A stretch of DNA of 64,000 nucleotides, from the NCBI GenBank assembly GCA_003991915.1, contig RQTK01000688.1:193715-257714 (forward strand), in the 5' to 3' direction. The notes under the pieces were generated by a model that worked only from the letters and a program-made list of their open reading frames with translations, was not told where the DNA came from and did no database searches. The stretch is from Elysia chlorotica (taxonomy: Eukaryota > Mollusca > Gastropoda > Plakobranchidae). This document shows, piece after piece, positions 36,870-49,862 of the stretch. Numbering within the stretch: position 1 is the first letter of the stretch; each line of letters opens with the position of its first letter. Position numbers and translations under genes: made by a program.

Positions 36870-38820
36870 TCATTAACTGCGAATATGGTAAATCTTGGTA
36901 TTTATTTAAGGACAAAAACTGTGTGTATGTTATGACATGAATTTATATGCTAAATTGATAAATTTTCCTTCAAAAACATTTTTATGCATAGATTTATTTC
37001 TAGGTTTTTGTTGTTCAGGTTAATAGCCAATAAATGAGTACAAACTTTTCACACCTCTATAGATGTAAGTTGTGGATCATATTTCCGTTTAACGTGTAAC
37101 AGAAACGAAAAACGAAATGTTTTTTATGTTCCTTCGCCGAGTTGGAATTTAGAAGCAACATACTGGTAGGCCTACAGTAAGATAATTAACCTAGCAGATC
37201 ATAGATTCAATAATGATGAAAAGAAACTTCTAAAACATGGTAACTGGTGAAATTTGTCCAGGACTCTTGTAGGTGTCAGGGACAGTAACAGTCAATATGC
37301 TGTTCCATTAGACAACTGGTAAGACAACATTAATTTTAGAATGAGTTCCTGAGGAAGCATTTGTAGAAACATATGATTTTTAAAGTTTAAGTATATTCTA
37401 GATCTAGATCTAGTCTAGATCCAGACATTTAAAGTCTTTTTTTTTTAAAAAAAGCTAAATCTATATTTACTTTAAGGCTAAAATTGAAATGTCTGTCAAA
37501 ACGAAAAAAAAAAAAAAAAAAATTTAAAGCTTTTAAATAAACAAGGACCATATAATCTTGTGCATGTATTGTATTAGATACATGGCAGCTTTCACAAAAT
37601 GAATATGAGCGCGATATCCCGATCGTGGATTGGGAGAAAAGTTTCCAGCAATATAGACTCCACTTACATAACATCAAATTATAGGTCTTGAAAAGCTGGT
37701 TTTCTCACTATACTTAATCTACACATATGTAATGTAGGACTATACGTTTACTTTTTGCTAAATTTTAATTTGAAGTTCACTCGATCTATACAACATCAAT
37801 AATAAAATAATTTTAGTCCTGGATTTCATAAAGGTAAATGCACCGTTGTTGCCTCTGATTAAAATGTGTTATTTTCCCCAAAAAACGTAAATCAAATTTT
37901 TAGGCCTGTTTAATAAACTATTTTATTTTCAAGCTTGCATGCTCGTTAACTTTAATAAATATATGTTAAAAGCATTGTAACATCATCAAAGACCTAAAAC
38001 TCAGATGCAACTAAAGATATCTTTAAACCTTAACTGTTATATAAATTTCCCTGGAGTCAAAAAATTATTTATAAAACTCCCTTAAAAATTTGACTTTTTT
38101 TCAAAATTAATGTATTTTTGTTGGTGTTTGTTGACTCCATGCTATTATAAGGTCAATAGTTGTTTTTTCTTTTAATTCAGTCATCATTATTATGATAATT
38201 CTGGCACACAAGTCTTTCTTTTTGGAAAAAAAAATGATCGGGAGCCATAGTTTAGATCAAATTCTCAATACAAGACCTAATTATTAATTTACTCAGCCAA
38301 AATTATTCGTTTTAAAGGCTGCAAATGGATTCCAGGCCCATATAAACAAATCAGAAATAAATTAAGCGCACATATAATGACGAAAATTGTGGTTTGCAAT
38401 GGTAGATCTCTAGAGAGCAAAGTATGTCGCCTTATTTTCAGGTGCACAGGCTAAAAACAGTTTTGACTTTTAATTTGCCCCATCAGAGCATAATCCAAAC
38501 TGGCAATATGATTCTAGATCAAATGAGGAATATTTTATCAACAGTTTGGCTTTTAAAATGGCATAGATTTTGAATAAGAGGAATGAACTGAAAACAGCTA
38601 TGATCTTTTTGTGTCAGAACCACAGAGCATACGAATTGCTTTTTTATCTTACTTGCGAGAAAATCGGCCAAAATCATCAAGGTTTTGGTTTGTTTTGTTT
38701 CAAAATTGGCTTCTCCTAATGGCATGATGCCAAATCAGTCAGCCAATTTAAAGACAACATAGACATTGGGATTTAGATTGGGAGTCAGTAACACAAGTCG
38801 ATAGACAAGTACCTAGTAAT
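36870..38820. other. FKTN-SLC35E1 divergent spacer, AT-rich part
   Basis: No gene seen. A TCTAGATCTAGATCTAGTCTAG run occurs at about 37393-37414. The rest of the 3.9-kb spacer is the SINE block at 38827-39620 and AT-rich sequence up to the SLC35E1 start. Confidence 0.5.
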
Positions 38821-38826
38821 AAAATT

Positions 38827-39620
38827 GCAGTGTCTGGCTTAAATGGCTACAGGGGGCGAACTGGCTCAAGAAGTAGAGCGTTGGTCTCTGCAGTGTCTGG
38901 CTTAAATGGCTACAGGGGCGAACTGGCTCAAGAAGTAGATCTAGTCCCATGATCGGCAGATTTCTTTGTCCAATGTTCACCCCTGTAACTGGTTGGGCAC
39001 GGATCTAGTCCCATGATCGGCAGATTTCTTTGTCCAATGTTCACCCCCTGTGACTGGTTGGGCACGGATCTAGTCCCATGATCGGCAGATTTCTTTGTCC
39101 AATGTTCACCCCCTGTGACTGGTTGGGCACGGATCTAGTCCCATGATCGGCAGATTTCTTTGTCCAATGTTCACCCCCTGTGACTGGTTGGGCACGGATC
39201 TAGTCCCATGATCGGCAGATTTCTTTGTCCAATGTTCACCCCCTGTGACTGGTTGGGCACGGATCTAGTCCCATGATCGGCAGATTTCTTTGTCCAATGT
39301 TCACCCCTGTGACTGGTTGGGCACGGATCTAGTCCCATGATCGGCAGATTTCTTTGTCCAATGTTCACCCCTGTGACTGGTTGGGTACGGTGTCAGTAGA
39401 TTTCTTTGTCCAATGTTCACCCCTGTGACTGGTTGGGCACGGATCTAGTCCCATGATCGGCAGATTTCTTTGTCCAATGTTCACCCCTGTGACTGGTTGG
39501 GTCGGTGTCAGTATAATGTGACCCGCTGAACCAGGAGTCATGGTATCCCCGCCCTGTCTCGTGTGTGGCAGCACATAAACTTGTCAGACGTCAGTCTTGG
39601 GGCCTGTCGTCGTATAGGAC
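38827..39620 (+). mobile_element. tRNA-derived SINE with an internal 64-66-bp minisatellite
   Basis: The head GGGCGAACTGGCTCAAGAAG with TAGAGCGTTGGTCTC (A-box region) matches the SINE at 55108 and is present twice (about 38857 and 38918). The tail from about 39490 (GGTCGGTGTCAGTATAATG, CCCCGCCCTG, AACTTGTCAGACG) matches the SINE at 190-430. Between them about eight near-identical units (GGATCTAGTCCCATGATCGG and on) run from 38938 to 39490, each ending in the SINE's own CTGGTTGGG, so the array grew inside the element. Confidence 0.85.
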
Positions 39621-40533
39621 CCTCCAGGGGAACCAAGGAGACTTTTTAAACTCAAACTCGAAGAGAGTGAGAGAACTCTCTCCCTCGCTGTATAGAGTAT
39701 GGCAACCAAACAACCCAAAACTTCAACAAACACAGTTCAGCATTCTCTTTTGCATTTAGTGAAGTGAGCAAAAAGTGGGATATCTAGTTGATCTGAAAAA
39801 AGACGATAGACGCTGGAATAAAAATTAGAAAACATCAACTCAGAAACATGTGATTGCTTTTACAGCTTAATTAAAACAAGCATGAAAATCAACAAACATT
39901 AACTTTTGAAGAAATGTTCTGTTTAAAAAATCATTGTAAGTTCTATGACCAAGAGAAGTGCCATTTTGTGAAATCTGCAGTATGTAAATTGTAATCTGTT
40001 TATTTTGTTTTAAATGATAAATTTAAGTTTTAAAAATGCTTTTATAAAAGATGTTCCCATCCACTTTAGATCGTATGACTTTGACAATCTTTTTTTTAAA
40101 TATTTTTTAACCTAGTAAAAATTGGTTGATTTAAGAATGTTTTGAGGTCGGAGCTTTTTTTTATTATATATATTTATGATTTCCTGAAAAATAAATAATA
40201 GTCGTGTCATTTACTCATGACTATAGAATGCTGAGCCAGATTCTAAATTCCTAATTAAATTGTCTGCAACTTTTTACACTATCATGGTCTTGCTCCCAGA
40301 TGCTGCAATCATCAAGTTTTTTCTTTATTCCAGGATTCAGAAATGGCCTTCAGACATAGTGCCAAAGGCATGACATGATGGTATCCCGGAACTAAAACAA
40401 GTCGAGCTGTTCAGTTTTTTATGGTCCTAAGGCTCAAACAGCAATACTTTTTTGTTGTTGAAATTTTTTATTTTTGAGAAAAATTCTTTAAATTTTGTTA
40501 AAGATAAACTTCGTACTTGCAATTCAATTCACG

Positions 40534-43500
40534 ATGGATGGGAATACGTACTTGGACTTTATGAAAGTCGTTCTGCTGTGTGTCATGTGGTACGCCTCCA
40601 GCACCAGCGACAATATCTTGGGCAAGGTTGTTCTTTCGGACTTTCCCTATCCCATGACAATGGCCATGACTCACCTGGTGACAGCATCCATATGTCTGGG
40701 CCCCATCACCACGATGCTGAAAGTTCCCAAGGGCAGGTCCATTCCAAGAAGATATTTTTATTCCATGATATTTCCGTTGGCTTTTGGGAAATTCATCTCA
40801 TCAGTGTTGTCATATGTCAGTATTTGGAAGGTTTCTGTTTCTTATGCTCACACAGGTAATACAATAGTTTGCTTTCTTTTAATTTTCAATTTGCTAATGT
40901 ATCTTCATACATCTTTATGATAAAAGGGAGATGAGGCTTTTTTCTCATATAGATGTAATTAATGGTGGATTTGTTTATATATTTTTTTATTTAAACCCAA
41001 TATTTTGAGTAGAATGAAGTTTTTAATTATTTAAACATTTGTATGGCAAATACTACTCTCTTGTTCATAATTGTATGTGCCTGCTTTATATCATATAAAC
41101 AATTTTTCGAATGACTTGTTCTCACTTTTATTATATTTTGTAGGAGCATCTTAGAATTATAGAAATGTATTTAATCCTACATATCGAGACCAATAAATCA
41201 GCTATTTATCATGTCTTAAAATAATTTAATAGTGTCTTTTCTGGCCTATTAATTGATGCTTAATGCAATATTATATGTTTCACATTAATAATTTTGACGA
41301 TAGTCTTTTGAAATGGCCATGTCAAAGAATTATGCTTCGAGGTTCTCCGAGTATTATTTTGACAGAAAATTCTGTAATTAATGAATCATTCCAATTGAGA
41401 CCAGTTGATGTTTTCATCTTATTTGCTCTCCTTTTCTATTTCAGTGAAAGCAACGTTGCCTTTATTTACAGTGTTATTGTCAAGAATTATACTTGGTGAA
41501 AAACAAACTTGGCCGGTATGTGAAAGGGCATGACAGTTGCAATAGCAATTATTAGTTAAAGTTTATATAGCTCTCACAGCAAATATTTGCAAGTGGAAGC
41601 ATTCTTATAGTGCTTATAATCTAGAGGGTTGTCCATACTTTGTCTATCCAATTGTTCATTATAGGCTAGGTGATGTTTTTGGGAAAAGAGAACCCATTAA
41701 AGGGGATATGTGTCACAAAATTTTTAATCATTATTAGACCTGAAGTCCACAATTTTATCAATAAAGCAACAAATTCTGTTGTGACTAATGCCGTACAGTG
41801 CAAGATTGAAGTCATTAAAATGTGTCTACTTGCTTTCAAACAAATCTTATGGTTTGCAAACAAGGGGTGTAAGCCTATCTGTTTTTAAATTATTAATAAA
41901 TTGCATGCATTCCGGATATTCATTTTTTTATAATGAAGAAAAAAATAAGTATATAAAAAAATGCCACTCAAGTGAGTGAAAAAAATGGTAGCCTTCATTG
42001 GATTTAAATGTTTCGGTATAAGGATGTCTTATTGAAAGTTACATAGATTTGATATAAACTACTTGTTATTTCTAATTTCATTTACAAGGTACCTGGTATG
42101 GTAGTTATTTGTACAGATTCAATAGGCTAAATTACTACGACTGTTGAACTAGCCCTGATTTTTTAACCCACACAGCACTTTGAAGGCCGCTCGAGGGCCA
42201 GATGGTCAGTCTAGATTTGGCACGAGGTACTAGCTGTAGAAAAATGGGGTGTGGCAGGGCTGATCACCTGGTCAACTGATGCTCTGATGCTCTCTTAAGA
42301 GAGCTTAATTTGATGTTTGTTTTTATTTCAGGTGTATCTGTCTCTAGCTCCAATTATCACCGGAGTGTGCATAGCGACTGCCACGGAACTTTCATTTGAC
42401 GCCATCGGTCTGGCCAGCTCAGTCTCTGCAACATTTTTCTTCTCAGTTCAAACCATCTTTACTAAAAAGGTAAAATGCCTGAATCTAGCCAACCCTTTAT
42501 AAGAATATTTAAATGAATTGAATGCAACCCTTAGTCAAAGTGTATGAATTGACAACTAGCCATTAAAGTTTGCATCCCTCTTTAAAAGGTGATGCTTTTC
42601 CACAGACCATTATGAGGTCTGTTAGTGAAACTGGGGACTGAGATAATATATCTGATTGGCTATTCAAAGTACTTTGACACTGACAAGAGCATTGGTTGAT
42701 TCATGTAAATGTGTCTTTTCATCTATCGTGAGATCTCAGACTTTGTCAAGCAGAATAAACATGGATTTCTAATCTGTTGAAATTTTAACCATGGTAGTTT
42801 GGTAGTGACGTTTAAGCCACATAACAGTCAACTCCTGCTGCTGTCAAGATTTATGGGATAAAAATATTTGTAGAATAGAAATCTTTTTTTTTCCAAATTC
42901 TTTTTTTATTTTGATAACATTTGAAAAAATATAGAAAGCACAACTGTTACTTTAAGTCAACAGAAGGTATTGATTGAGAAACGCTATGTGCTTAGTTTGC
43001 TCCAGGTTTTTCAATGTCCTGCAAGTTTTAAGTTTTTCCATCGTATGTTCTCTCAGGCTGAACAAACAGATTCATTGATTATAGTTTTCTAAAGGATTCT
43101 TTATTTGCCTTCAATTTTTTACATTTAAGCCTGCCTCTAATCAAGCGCCTTTTTAAGATTTTGTGTACACTCATCTTATTATAATATTAATTAATATTAT
43201 GGAGCTAGGACCAAAATATTTGAATCCCAAAATCTCTAAAACAGCACAAGATAAAGCTACGAAATTACCGAGGTATTTTGACTAGATTTGCATGCACACA
43301 TTTATTTTGACGAAAAATGTTCAATTTCACCACAATTCAACCAAAACCAACAAATTTATAAATAAGAAAAAGTGAATTTCAAAAATACGAACAGATACAA
43401 TGCCTTTTCTCCTCCCCTCAACAACATAGAAATCATAAGTTTGGGTTGTATGTATGATGTCAAATTCGATTGCATGTTTGTTTTGGTTTTGTTTTGTTTT

Positions 43501-45877
43501 TTAGGGCAAATGATGAATTTTGCCTTTTAAATTTTGAAAATCGATAGGAAAATAAATAGTTTATGAACGTTTTAACTTTTGAAATATCGGTGTCACGTTA
43601 AAAACACAATACGCAGCGCCGTTTGGGTTTTCGCTAAACCAAACTAATTTGAACTAATAAATACAAATTTAAGCACACTTTGTACGGGAGAAAAATATTA
43701 AACACACCCTTTAACTCTGGTACTGTAGGAAACTTTGGTTTCAAACTGTTCAAAACACTCAAATATTTCATCGGTTTGAAAGCGAGCCATTTTCAATCTA
43801 GTCTTACCCTCCTGGTTCACTGATAGACTCAGGCGGAGACGGAGAGAAAGGGAGGGGAAAGAAAACAGAAACTAGTTTCCACCCGCGGCGCCAAATCTCG
43901 AGGAATACGAGAATTATGTGCAACTGCGAGAACTCACGTGCTAATAAAATCTTGTATTTGCGTACGGTCACGTACCAGCAGCCACTTGGTTTTTTTTTCT
44001 CCTAAAATCTTAATTTATATTAAGAAGATGCAGAAAATAACATTTTATTGAAATAATTTGTTTTTTTCATTGGCACAATTATTTTTTTTTAATGGCGGAT
44101 ATGGGAAAAAAATTAGTCTATGTGGCCTAAACTAGAAGAATATTTATCAGAGTCCCACACTAATTGACTACGGTTACACAAGACTCTCATTTTCCTGTTA
44201 TTTGCTTTTGAATATTGATACCCATTTTCAGTATATCTTCCTTCCTTAAAAACTTGATGTGTTTTTCTATCTTTTTTCCCCCTCCAAACTGACATATCAG
44301 GATAGTAGCTTGCTTTCCCACTTGCTTTATCAATGCGACCTTCTTACCTTGACTTTTTCTGATTGCAGTGCCTTAAGGAGACGGAGTATCATCATTTACA
44401 GCTGCTCACTTTGATAACTAGGATTTCTACAATGCTGTTTTTACCTGTGTGGCTCGTTTTAGACGGAGTGAGGATATATGGTGATCAAGAGTTTGTAAGT
44501 AAACATCTTGGCTATTTTCTTACATATTGCAGGGATATCAATTTTCCATAAATGTACAAATGATCAGTAAAAAAAAAGAGTTCAGTAAAGTTTTTTCAAA
44601 GGATCCTGTTTTATTTTATAATCTAGTATGCTGTACCATTGTCTGCTAGAGGTTCAGATCCAGGGGGTATCAATAATATTGACATGCTGTTGATTGGAAT
44701 TCTAATTTCTAACTTCTGAATTTCAACATGAAAAAAACACAATAAGTGCCGACACTTTTGAGTTGAAACTAATCTCAAATTATATCTTCCGTACTTCTTT
44801 CTTCCTCAGTTAAATAGCGGAAAGGTGTCCCAAAGTTTCATCTTCCTTATATGTGCTGGCGCTTTCAATATGATGCACAATGTTCTCGCGTTCTCCGTGT
44901 TGGCCATGGTGACCCCTCTCAGCTATGCAGTCGCCAACGCCACAAAAAGGATAGCCATCATTGGGGGCTCCCTGATCATCCTGCAGAATCCAGTGGGGCC
45001 GATGAATATTGTGGGAATGCTGGTTGCTGTCTTTGGAGTGCTCATTTATAACAAGGTAACAAAAATAAATAAATACAGAATGACTTTTATGAAATCATTG
45101 GCATTTGTCACATTGATCTCCTTAACCAAATTCCTGGCCGGATCATTTTATTTTTGCCACTGGCCGTTTGTTGTCATTGAAATCGTGTTTGTCTATGACA
45201 CTGAAAGAAGGTTGGTATTATTTGAAAGTTTATATATTGTGAAGAAAAGTTTTAAAAACAAACTTCTGTTTTTTATGGGAACACTTGGAATTAAGACGCG
45301 AATGAAAACATATGTGCATAATTTATTTTGTGGTTTCACTGGTCTTGGGTTGGGGTATTGTTTTTTTTGGTATATTAATTTGTATTTGCTGTTTGGTGTG
45401 TCCCTCCAAACTTTGCCCACCCAGGCCAAGTACGACCAGCTTCAGGCCAAGCGGCGGAAGGAAGTTCTGCCCCACGTCCAGAGCGCTGCGGATCTGAACA
45501 CGCACTACCACGGGCACCAGCTGCCGCACCACCAGCCCCACCACCAGATCCCCAACCACCTCCTGCTGAGCTCGGCGGTCGGCAGCGTGCACCACCACCT
45601 GCACCACTCGAAGAGCGACATCAACTTCCTGAACCACCCGAGCGGACTGATCTCCCCCAGCGAGGACCCGCGGCTGGCCGAGGGCGTGCACGGGCCGGGC
45701 GCAGACCTCAGCACCAACCAGCTCTTGCTGCAGCAGCGCTGGGACCGCACAGCGTCCAACGGGGCCTACGCCTTGATTCCCCCGACAGAGGAGGGCAGCA
45801 GTCGGCCCGCGGTCATGAGGGGCTCGCTAGGCACCAACAACAACAATTTATATTCCAGGGCTGTGTTTCACATTTAG
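40534..45877 (+). CDS. SLC35E1: Solute carrier family 35 member E1 (orphan sugar-phosphate/nucleotide-sugar-type transporter)
   Basis: Six exons join in phase: 40534-40855, 41445-41515, 42332-42469, 44369-44494, 44810-45055, 45425-45877 (TAG); 451 residues against about 410 in human. The start is the ATG of [11 protein letters not shown]. The TPT/EamA-type fold shows as about ten hydrophobic segments, with family signatures [74 protein letters not shown] and the closing GVLIYNK..AKYD. The family sits in Golgi/ER membranes; no substrate is firmly assigned to E1. The last exon adds a GC-rich, His-rich cytosolic tail ([22 protein letters not shown]) not seen in the vertebrate protein. The intron before it (369 nt) is stop-free and in frame. 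Confidence 0.95.
42170..42310 (+). other. GC-richer insertion-like block in SLC35E1 intron 2
   Basis: The block GAAGGCCGCTCGAGGGCCAG to CCTGGTCAACTGATGCTCTG differs in composition from its intron and lies just before the exon 3 acceptor (42330-42331). It could be a SINE or MITE remnant. No diagnostic ends are visible. Confidence 0.3.
45056..45424 (+). other. Stop-free in-frame intron of SLC35E1 (possible retained intron)
   Basis: The intron has donor AAG|GTAACA and acceptor CCCACCCAG. Its length is 369 nt, divisible by three, with no stop in the reading frame. If retained it would add 123 residues containing hydrophobic stretches (for example [17 protein letters not shown] and [18 protein letters not shown]) between the last transporter helix and the tail. 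Confidence 0.8.
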
Positions 45878-45920
45878 AGATTCACACCGCAAAATTAAAT
45901 TATGTTAAACATCGCCTTCA

Positions 45921-45944
45921 ACTGGCCAATTTTTTATGGCCAGT
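45921..45944 (+). promoter_or_regulatory. 3' UTR stem-loop of SLC35E1
   Basis: ACTGGCCA and TGGCCAGT form a perfect 8-bp stem around an 8-nt A/T loop, 44 nt after the stop codon. It could act in the mRNA 3' UTR. Function not shown. Confidence 0.5.
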
Positions 45945-48781
45945 CACTTGTAATTTGATTTTTTGGCTTGTCAATGTCTCCACTGTACGAGTAATCTGTG
46001 ATTTGGATTCATTATATTGTTTGAAAGGTCTAACATTGATCTCAATGGCATTAATTTCACATTAAAGGTGAAAGACAAGAGGATGTGTAAATCAGACAAC
46101 ATCTGAAGTCTTCCTGTTGGTGAATCCTGGTTCCTATGGAAGTAGGGATCGAAATTGTATAGTGCAAATTTGATGCTTTAAACACTTTGGTGCCATTGTC
46201 AACAAGGAACAAGGATTAGATACAGTTACATTACTGACTAAAAATACCTGTTCTCTCATCTTTATTTGTACTCACTGAAAACACAAACACTTCTGAAAGT
46301 AGCATTCTAAAGTAGTTACAGTTAACTTTTGTATCTTAAAGTACTTTTTTCAATGAGCCTTAACATCGGTCGGATTATAGTAAGCAAGAAAAGTCTATTT
46401 AACTGCTTTGAGTCTTTGAACAAAGGTTGTTTTATCGGCTTGACCCACAGCTATTGAAGGAGCTTTAGGTTATAAATGTTTTTAGAGATCTACGCCTTGC
46501 AATGCATCGATTAGGTTATAAATGTCTTAACAGATCTAGGCCTTGCAATGCATCGATTAGGTCTAGGTTTTCTTGGGATTTTTTTTTTGCCAAGTCAGGC
46601 CCAGATTCACATATTTTTATGTTTTAAAAAGTCAACTAATCAGCCCTTCAGAATTTTTTTTACACGATTAATTTTGAACTTGCTTTAAAAAGCTTACACT
46701 AATAAGAAACTGTGATTTCTAAAGCTCGAATGGTGTTCATTGTTTAGCTATATTTTAATCCTCTGTAAATTAAATTCATTTTTTTATCCTTGCATGAATC
46801 ATGTAGGCTGTGATGTACTCTATTTCTTCCTTTTTCTTTTCTTTTTTCTTTTCTCTTTTAGTGCCAATGACATTGGTTTACTTTATAATTTAGCTTCATA
46901 ATTTTTTGTTATAAAGGCAGAAAAATTGATGTAAAAACTTGTTGAAGTCATTGTTTCTTTTGTGTTTTTTAAGCAAACATAGAACTATTGAGTTACTTGG
47001 ATAGCTCTATGTAAGCAGAGTTCGCCATAGAAGATAACTTTAGGTTAACATAATCAATGGCTCCCTTGTCTCATGTTGTTTTATCGTCAATCATTAATTG
47101 AGTGAGGTGATTACAACCATCTGTGGTGGTGATAGCAAAAATGTGAGGCAAACAGGGCGGATCAAACACGCGTCGCCATCAGAAATAAGAGTGGTCAAAA
47201 GGAGGGATTTTTGTAATATGTTGCTATAACTATCATTCTTTCTTTTAGTTACCACGTCCTCGAGGAATTATAGGCTTTATACAAACACATCCCGATGGAA
47301 AGAAAGAGGGGCTAGCACCAACGTCTTAAAAAGGTTGATGTGTGCCTTTGCAAACTCAGAGAGGATAGCAGTTTCTCCCTGGAGCCTTGGGTGTTTAGTC
47401 TATTATTGTAGGCCCTACCATGTGTTGAAAGTAGCTATTAGAATGCTTTGTGACCACTGTTAATTTGATTGTCCCAATCATCAGCTCTTCACTGTTTGGT
47501 TTTCTTCTCTTTATTTTTATTCCACTGGTTTTCACTCCATTATTATATGGAACTTACAAAATAAAACAAACAACAGCTATGTTCTTTAGGAATGTTTACC
47601 CTTTTTCTTTTTTTTATGTTGATAATCCAAATGCAGGTGCTTTTTTATTTCTCTAAAGGCTCTAAATAATATAATCATCATTATATTAGTCAAAGAACCA
47701 TTTGGGGCGAAAGGGAATCTTTCAAAGGAACCGCTTTGTGTGGCAATAACAGCGACTCAGCATACAGTGAGTCAAAATGACTATTCTCTCTCAGTTGGTG
47801 CTTGGTTGGATTGTTTCACCTGATTTCATAACTTTAAATTGTGGGATATCTCTCCAAACACCAAGTTTGACTGCATGTTATTCTCGTCTGCCAAAGCTTC
47901 TATTATCATTTGAAGCATTAACCAAAAATACTTAATTATTCATGAAACTTATGTGCGTTGTTGAAAGTGAAGAGCTTGCGAAGGCCTTTGCTACAAGCAT
48001 GGTACCTGTATCCACCCCTTCAAATGTCTTTACTTCTAGTTTAACATTAAATGCTTCCAAAGTATTTTGTTACGGAAATTTAACGTTTAGGCTGGCTGTC
48101 TTCTAGGAACAATCAGATCTGTATTTTAGTCCTCTTTCATGTTATCTAGCTCTGTCTGGGGTTTTTTTTTTGTTTTTATAAATCTGTGAAAATGTAGTGG
48201 TTCATAGCATTGGGGAAACAAAAAATGAATTACTTGGAGATAAATTGTCTTAAAATATGTCTCTATATCTTTAGGTGAGTGGGCAAGGTATCAAAGTGAT
48301 TCACCTATTGTTAGTAATTATGGACATTGTATTGTTCCCATATTTAGCCTCGTTTATTTTTTTATTCTATTTTTTTTTTGTCTAAGAAAATGTAGGCATT
48401 ATATTGAGGTGTACCATTGCGCTGTAGAGTGGAAGGCTGGAATAGGAAATGTCAAAGCTCTGACAAGGTCTCCTCATAAGCCAGGCACAGCCTATATCAA
48501 AGTCTTACTACAAGTAGAAGAAAGCAGTGAATCTTGTTAGTTGTTGAACATATCACTTTGACAGACACCTGCAATGCTTTAGGCAAGTAAAAATCCATAA
48601 ATGACATGTGCATGTACTAGCAATACAATCTATTAATAGCATTGCTACATGATGCACGTGTCTTGGCAAGTAGAGAAGCTGAATAAACTTTAAGAATTTA
48701 TCGACATGATAATTGTTGTTTTAAACAAACGCCATGACTGATGATAAACCGATTGTGGCAATTCTTTGTATGAATTTTTTC

Positions 48782-49040
48782 CATGATTATTTTACCTATT
48801 TGATGTAAACTGTATTTCTGGCTTTAGTTGTCTCTATCCCTCTCATGATTATTTTACCTATTTGATGTAAACTGTATTTCTGGCTTTAGTTGTCTCTATC
48901 CCTCTCATAATTATTTTACCTATTTGATGTAAACTGTATTTCTGGCTTTAGTTGTCTCTATCCCTCTCATGATTATTTTACCTATTTGATGTAAACTGTA
49001 TTTCTGGCTTTAGTTGTCTCTATCCCTCTCATGATGATCC
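48782..49040 (+). repeat. 62-bp minisatellite, 4 copies
   Basis: Units begin CATGATTATTTTACCTATTT and end ..TCTATCCCTCT, period 62 from 48782. The only variation I see is CATGATT/CATAATT. It would lie in the SLC35E1 3' UTR if that UTR is long. Confidence 0.95.
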
Positions 49041-49726
49041 CATCAGGAGATTTCTGTACATATTGTTATTTATAAAAGTAAAACTGCGATCACTACTTTG
49101 AAACTTTTCTTGTTGCAGATCAAAATGTTCTATGTCAAATGTGGGGTGATACATAATGTGTTGACTGCAAGTATAGTTTTCTTGTTACTCTGCCACTTAG
49201 TCAATGAATGTAAATGAGAACTGTGACCCTTGATTCCTTTCCTTGCTACTACTAATACTAATATGTAACTAGTCTACAGCAGGGACTGAAGCAAACAACC
49301 CCCCCCCCCCGATATTGGATTATCATTACTTAAACTTCTTATGATATTTGCTGGGGGGTTTTTTCATTGAAATAAGGTCTTCTCCTCAAATTATAGAAAA
49401 AAATTCTAATTAAATTTCAAAGCTGGATTTAACAGATTGTTTAAGTATTAACTTGTTCACACCAGAAGTTTTAGGCCTTCTTTTTGTGTGCACTCTTTTT
49501 GTGAAATTTAAAAAAATCCAAAAAGGACAAAGCTTTGAATTGTATTATTTGAAAAAGGAAGGCATGGAGATCAATACAGACAGGTGCTGCCACAAGGGCG
49601 TCTCAGTCCGCACATGTGTACGCAGTGATGGGAAACGGTTTAAAGTTGTTATCTTAGAGTTCTCAATATGTGATCATACTATTATAGGAGAGATAAACAT
49701 TCCTCTACTGATTTGACTAGAATTTA

Positions 49727-49862
49727 TTCACTCTGTCCTTGCCATAGAATGGAGGCTGAGAAGTTCTATCACTGAATATCCCTGTCCCACTAGAATTTAT
49801 TCACTCTGTCCTTGCCATAGAATGGAGGCTGAGAAGTTCTATCACTGAATATCCCTGTCCCT
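49727..49862 (+). repeat. Two-copy tandem repeat of about 65 bp
   Basis: The block CTAGAATTTATTCACTCTGT to CTGAATATCCCTGTCCC occurs twice in a row, essentially identical. Confidence 0.9.
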
